A stretch of DNA of 49,108 nt from Nemertoderma westbladi (taxonomy: Eukaryota > Xenacoelomorpha > Nemertodermatida > Nemertodermatidae): the NCBI GenBank assembly GCA_032718475.1, contig JAUCBJ010001394.1, positions 1 through 49,108 on the forward strand, given 5' to 3'. Of this stretch, positions 45,193 to 49,108 are shown in pieces. Position numbers and translations under genes: made by a program. The notes under the pieces are model-generated. The model worked only from the letters and a program-made list of their open reading frames with translations. It searched no databases and was not told the origin of the DNA. Within the stretch, counting starts at the first letter, position 1. The number at the start of each line of letters is the position of its first letter.

Positions 45193-45317
45193 AAAATATA
45201 TATTCTCTTTTTCCCTTTATTTACCGAGCGCCAGCGAAGTTAAAATAAAATATAAATAAAATAAATAAAATATATATTCTCTTTTTCCCTTTATTAACTT
45301 CGCTGGCGCTCGGTAAA
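45193..45317. repeat. Direct and inverted repeat pair
   Basis: TTTACCGAGCGCCAGCGAAG (45219 on) pairs with CTTCGCTGGCGCTCGGTAAA (to 45317). A copy of ATATATTCTCTTTTTCCC precedes each side in direct orientation. It is a small palindromic structure of unknown origin. Confidence 0.75.
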
Positions 45318-45510
45318 TAAAATACCTCGAGAATAGTGAAAAAAATCTTCTCTTTTTTTCCCATGTAATACGTAATTTTATTCTTAAATTGGTACTTTTT
45401 TTTGCCCAATTATTTAATAAAAGATAGAACGATATAGTATTTACTTACTCTAGACAATGTTAAATAATTTAGTATTCTCGAGTTTAAAGAATAAATTTAC
45501 TTATTTATCA

Positions 45511-45908
45511 ATTAATTCAATTGAAGGGCTGAACATAAAAAGGTTCTAATGTGATAAAAGTGTCATTCTGAGATAATCACACTTCTGCGATTTTTTTACC
45601 TACACATTACAGTTGATGTTGACATTCTGTAATATTGCCTGCAAGTAAATAAGATTGATGTATTTCAAAATCTTTAATTTCAAAAATTTTTTTTTTCAAA
45701 AACTACATAAGACCTTTTTTGTTTATGTCTATGCGATTTTTACTGTACATAGGACTATGTTACTCCAGGATATCAGGCAGTTATTGTTCATATGATCTCA
45801 GAACCTTATTGGTAAGTTAAGTTAGGTCTCATAGGACATCTGTATGAGAATAACTCTGATTCTAAGAAAATGTCACATAGGACCTTTTTATGCTCAGCCC
45901 TTGAATTA
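45511..45908. mobile_element. Small TIR element (~400 bp)
   Basis: ATTAATTCAA and AAGGGCTGAACATAAAAAGG at the left oppose CCTTTTTATGCTCAGCCC and TTGAATTAAT at the right. The interior has no gene. It is probably a MITE. Confidence 0.7.
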
Positions 45909-47559
45909 ATCCATCCCATTCACCAAGACATGTACACCGTCTATCGCACCTAAAAAAGTGAAAGGAAATATCTGTCAAGGTGCAGTTAAATGCAACAAAT
46001 AACTATAAATAAGATTAAAGAATAACTGCTGTGTAGCTGGTGCAATATCGTGGGAGACACTTTTTTCAAACGCTTTATAGCTAAAGAATGAAAGGAAAAT
46101 CAAAATTTACTAACTAAAAATCCCCCATAAAAATATGTTATTTTATGTTGACGGATAACAATACTTGGCCAGTAATATAATATCCCAAATTATATCAAAC
46201 ATCATTTTAGTTCACCAGTACAAAAATATCATTTTGTTTTTAGGAAATGTTTTTTTCTAATTATTTAAAGGTTTGCTGAATTGCCAATAATGTCAACCAC
46301 ATATTATCGTTTTGTTACATATTTTCAATTACTCTTCAAAAACATATATAATTTTTTTTGTGGAAAGGTCAACTTTTAAAGCGATCGAAATGGAATTATG
46401 TCTAGGGAAAAAAAATTAACTCAAATAACATCTGATTACCTGAGACTATTGACATTGTTTGTTGGTTCAGATATTTATCTCTTTCCCTGGTGAACTTTTA
46501 CCTTTAGTAGTTAATTAATAATCTTTAGTTTTAATTTTAGATCTATAATTAATTAAACCCAGACTATTTTAAAAGGGAGTTTCTGTTTATGGACCAGGTT
46601 GTCTGTTTAATTGTTAATGTATCGTTTCCTTTATTTCTTTCCATTTATTGGTTATATTCTATTAATAATTGTGCTAGTTGGTTGATATTAACACTTAAAA
46701 AATATTTTACTTAAAATGTTTTTGCTAAATATAGAAATATTAAATATTTCGCGGTTAATAAATAATAACATTTATTTTTTATATCGCGGGGATTCAAACT
46801 TCATAGCGTATGTAAAACGATTAAAGGAAATGTTGAACTGTCCAAGTGGTACATAACCGATTTATTATACCGTTTATTGAAATTTTTTGGTAAAGTCTGA
46901 TTTCACCGGAAGCTGTCATCCGAAATATGGATTATGATTTATCGTTGGATACAGTTCACCAACTAGGACTCTCGGGGCAAATACCACACCCTGGTTTGCC
47001 ATTCCACAGGGTGGGTGTCGCAATGGAGTCAGATATGAGGCCCATCACCCATATCTACTCTGGCGCACATGACCCACCATTGGCTGTTGCAGCTCATCTG
47101 CTGGGTCATGCCCTGTACCCTTGCTGCCAGGTGCAGGTCGCAGTGAAGTGCTCTCAGAGTGGACATGAGAACACTCTACTCCTGACCAGCCCTTGGTAGA
47201 TCACCATCTGCATGGTCGGGCCATATACCCCTGCAGCCAATATGGGTCCTTAATCCAGGACCAAGGGCGTCATTATCCCAGAACGAAGGGTGTCCTAGTT
47301 ACAGGACCAGATTTGCCCTAGTAAGAGGGTCTATGCAGCTACAGGTGGCACCTCCTTTATGCTGCATGGAGGTGGCAAGTTTTCTTGATCAATGACCTAG
47401 AATACCTGACCTGACCAAACTGTACAATCAAATGATCGGTTCTCGAGATATCATCAAATTAAATTTAATTAGACGACCGTAAGGGCTTACTTGCTGGCTC
47501 TCTAGTAATACTAAAGCCACAAAATCAGGATTTAACCCAAATATCTTTTATTGTTTTTA
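45909..47559. other. Intergenic region
   Basis: There is no supported gene. A diverged CAAATAACATCTGATTACC copy (~46432) matches the intron 1 direct repeats. The 90-residue frame at 46927-47199 lacks recognisable features, although its local composition is GC-richer than its surroundings. Confidence 0.4.
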
Positions 47560-47589
47560 ACCCACGTGTTTTCCCATGAAACCGGAATG

Positions 47590-47720
47590 ATACATCGCCG
47601 TGATTGGTTGATTGCCTGTTAGTTTCCGCCCCCTGTGATTGGTTGTTACCTAAGGGTGGCACCCACGCGCGATTGGTGGATCGCTGTATAAGCTTGCCTA
47701 CCACACCCAAGCAAAGATAC
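47590..47720 (+). promoter_or_regulatory. Candidate promoter with repeated inverted CCAAT boxes
   Basis: GTGATTGGTTGATT, GTGATTGGTTGTT and GCGATTGGTGGAT occur within ~75 bp, followed by a TGTATAAGC TATA-like motif at about 47685. The block is GC-richer than the neighbouring DNA. Regularly spaced ATTGG boxes before a TATA-like element are typical of strong animal promoters (NF-Y binding). The direction and target are inferred. The next possible coding exon to the right is at 48276. Confidence 0.4.
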
Positions 47721-48275
47721 ATTCGTGCAATGATCAGGGTGTTTGGAATTAAGAGAAAAGGCCGATTGTAGTAGAATATTAAAGTTTTTGCCAAGACTTC
47801 GCTCTTAGTATTAATTTCATTGAATAGATTCGATTGTCTGTAGTATCAACCTGTTAACTCATTATATTCTGAGCCAAGATATTATTGCTTGATTACTTTA
47901 TTGCAGACATATATACTACTAATTAACAATTTAAACGTCTCTTTTTTTATGATTTTGTTTTAGATATTTACAATTTTTTAATTAATTTGATCGTAATCTG
48001 AAAGTTATTTGTATTTGTATTATTAGTTACATAGTGACAACGAAATGGCGAATATTAATAAAAAAAATGTTGATTGAATAGTTGGCTTAAGATTTAAGCA
48101 CTTTTTGTCTGTTTTTATAGAACTTTTGATGCAAGTTGCACGCACTTATTTTGACAAATTTAAATCAGTGAAAGTTAATTAAATTTTCACATAAATAATA
48201 TTATTTATTTAGTATTTTTTATGAATATATATTAATAACTACTTAACTGGAATAAATATAATTTATGTAACCTTA

Positions 48276-48644
48276 ATGTCCGTAACTATGAGATTCTGCT
48301 ACGCATTATGTGTGCTTCTGTGTGCCAGTTCCACAATGCGCCGTGTGGCGGCGCACGTAGACGGGGCTCAGTCGACCTCCTGCAAGAGAGATATGGACCA
48401 TGCCGGGGTTGCTAGGCAACAGGGTGACAACGGATATTTTCTGCACGTAGAGGGAGCTGATTCAGGGAACTATAAGGCCAATATGGATTATACAGGTAAC
48501 TGCCAAGAGACTACTATATATAGAATATGTGGGGATACGGGCAGTTGGGACCCGCACAATTTGTCCCCCGAAGAATTATTATATTCAACTATTTTGTTGA
48601 TTTTTTTTATAATTTGTTTTAGAACGATCGACATTAAAAAATAA
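48276..48644 (+). CDS. Hypothetical secreted protein, probable first exon
   Basis: The frame opens MSVTMRFCYALCVLLCASS, a good signal-peptide-like sequence (Met5 may be the better start). A short polar, cysteine-containing region follows (STSCKRDMDHAGVARQQGD, YFLHVEGADSGNYKANMDY). A consensus donor, TACAG before GTAACT, lies at 48496, so the true exon may be 48276-48495 and the frame beyond it intronic. The hydrophobic end of the 122-residue frame would then be spurious. I recognise no family. Confidence 0.4.
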   Translation: MSVTMRFCYALCVLLCASSTMRRVAAHVDGAQSTSCKRDMDHAGVARQQGDNGYFLHVEGADSGNYKANMDYTGNCQETTIYRICGDTGSWDPHNLSPEELLYSTILLIFFIICFRTIDIKK

Positions 48645-49108
48645 TATTGAAATTTTGTAGTAACGCAGTATTAAATATTATTTATTATAATAATACAAGA
48701 AGTGTCGTAACTACAGTAGATACATTTTTTTAGTTATTCTAGACTAGTTTTTGAGTTTACAATTAATTAATTGTACGTTTTTATCTATTTATTCTATGGT
48801 TCCGAAAGTCCAGACGTGCCAATAATTGTTATACAGTATGTACAATATAACGTGCGGGTGGGTGATACCCTATTAGAGAGTAATAATTGAATCTAATAAA
48901 GGACCTGAAAGGGTTTTTTCCCCTGGGACAGCAAATGAAAGGGTTGGCGCCATCGCTGCCTTCTTAGGAAACAGCCAAGAGAGAGGAGCCTTCGGTTTGC
49001 CACCGTTGTTTCGTGTTTCACAAGTTCATAAAAAAACGATCTAATTTTATATATTTCGACGTATTTAAATGGTTAGTTAGGCTACCGGGTATGGAATTTA
49101 TGACTTCA
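48645..49108. other. Right-hand end of window
   Basis: A+T-rich sequence without a gene or clear repeat. Confidence 0.4.

Noticed and set aside
46927-47199. 90-residue frame, GC-richer than its surroundings
   Set aside because: It has no domain, signal peptide or splice context that I can support. It is noted only as spacer content.

Overview
The window is animal nuclear DNA, A+T-rich and very repeat-dense. Exons are short and separated by long introns, there are several decayed non-LTR retrotransposons and DNA transposons, and about a dozen unrelated minisatellites and microsatellites. I cannot name the species. The protein repertoire and repeat style suggest an invertebrate metazoan, but that is inference.

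The only large host gene I can reconstruct is on the + strand at 15883-43028. It is a polypeptide N-acetylgalactosaminyltransferase (GalNAc-T, CAZy GT27 plus ricin-type lectin domain) and looks most like the GALNT7 subfamily. I place six coding exons: 15883-16290, 20671-20904, 36623-36865, 39771-39977, 41658-41903 and 42576-43028. Together they encode about 596 residues. All five introns are phase 0. The predicted protein has a type II signal-anchor, the two Rossmann-like catalytic subdomains (VDDGS, DAH, WGGE, the late metal-ligand His) and a C-terminal lectin domain ending in a QxW motif.

Layout: 1-9953 holds degenerate repeats and three head-to-tail blocks of a composite rolling-circle-like (Helentron/pearl-like) element with ~147-bp core repeats. 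The first block is interrupted by a 5'-truncated CR1/Jockey-type LINE (849-2692). A second LINE relic (10860-11652), a 43-bp minisatellite (12107-12870) and an 885-bp foldback palindrome (13744-14628) precede the gene. Intron 1 holds a TIR element whose interior became a 71-bp tandem array, and an hAT-like element with a perfect 8-bp target duplication. Intron 2 holds a 7.2-kb, 56-bp-unit minisatellite that splits a LINE relic, plus an inverted copy of the same LINE. Intron 3 is mostly a 33-bp array made of the exon 3/intron 3 donor junction. Intron 4 is mostly a 34-bp array made of the intron 4/exon 5 acceptor junction. Just after the stop codon lies a ~690-bp array of TGACGTCA (CRE-like) palindromes.

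Downstream, 43800-49108 holds microsatellites, small TIR elements, a candidate CCAAT-box promoter and a possible first exon of a secreted protein (48276).

The most notable observation is that both sides of the exon 3-4-5 region carry tandem arrays seeded from real splice junctions. Exon 3 is followed by dozens of in-phase consensus donors, and exon 5 is preceded by dozens of acceptor copies. More generally, this locus seems to amplify whatever sequence lies there (splice sites, LINE interior, MITE interior, 3' UTR) into minisatellites.
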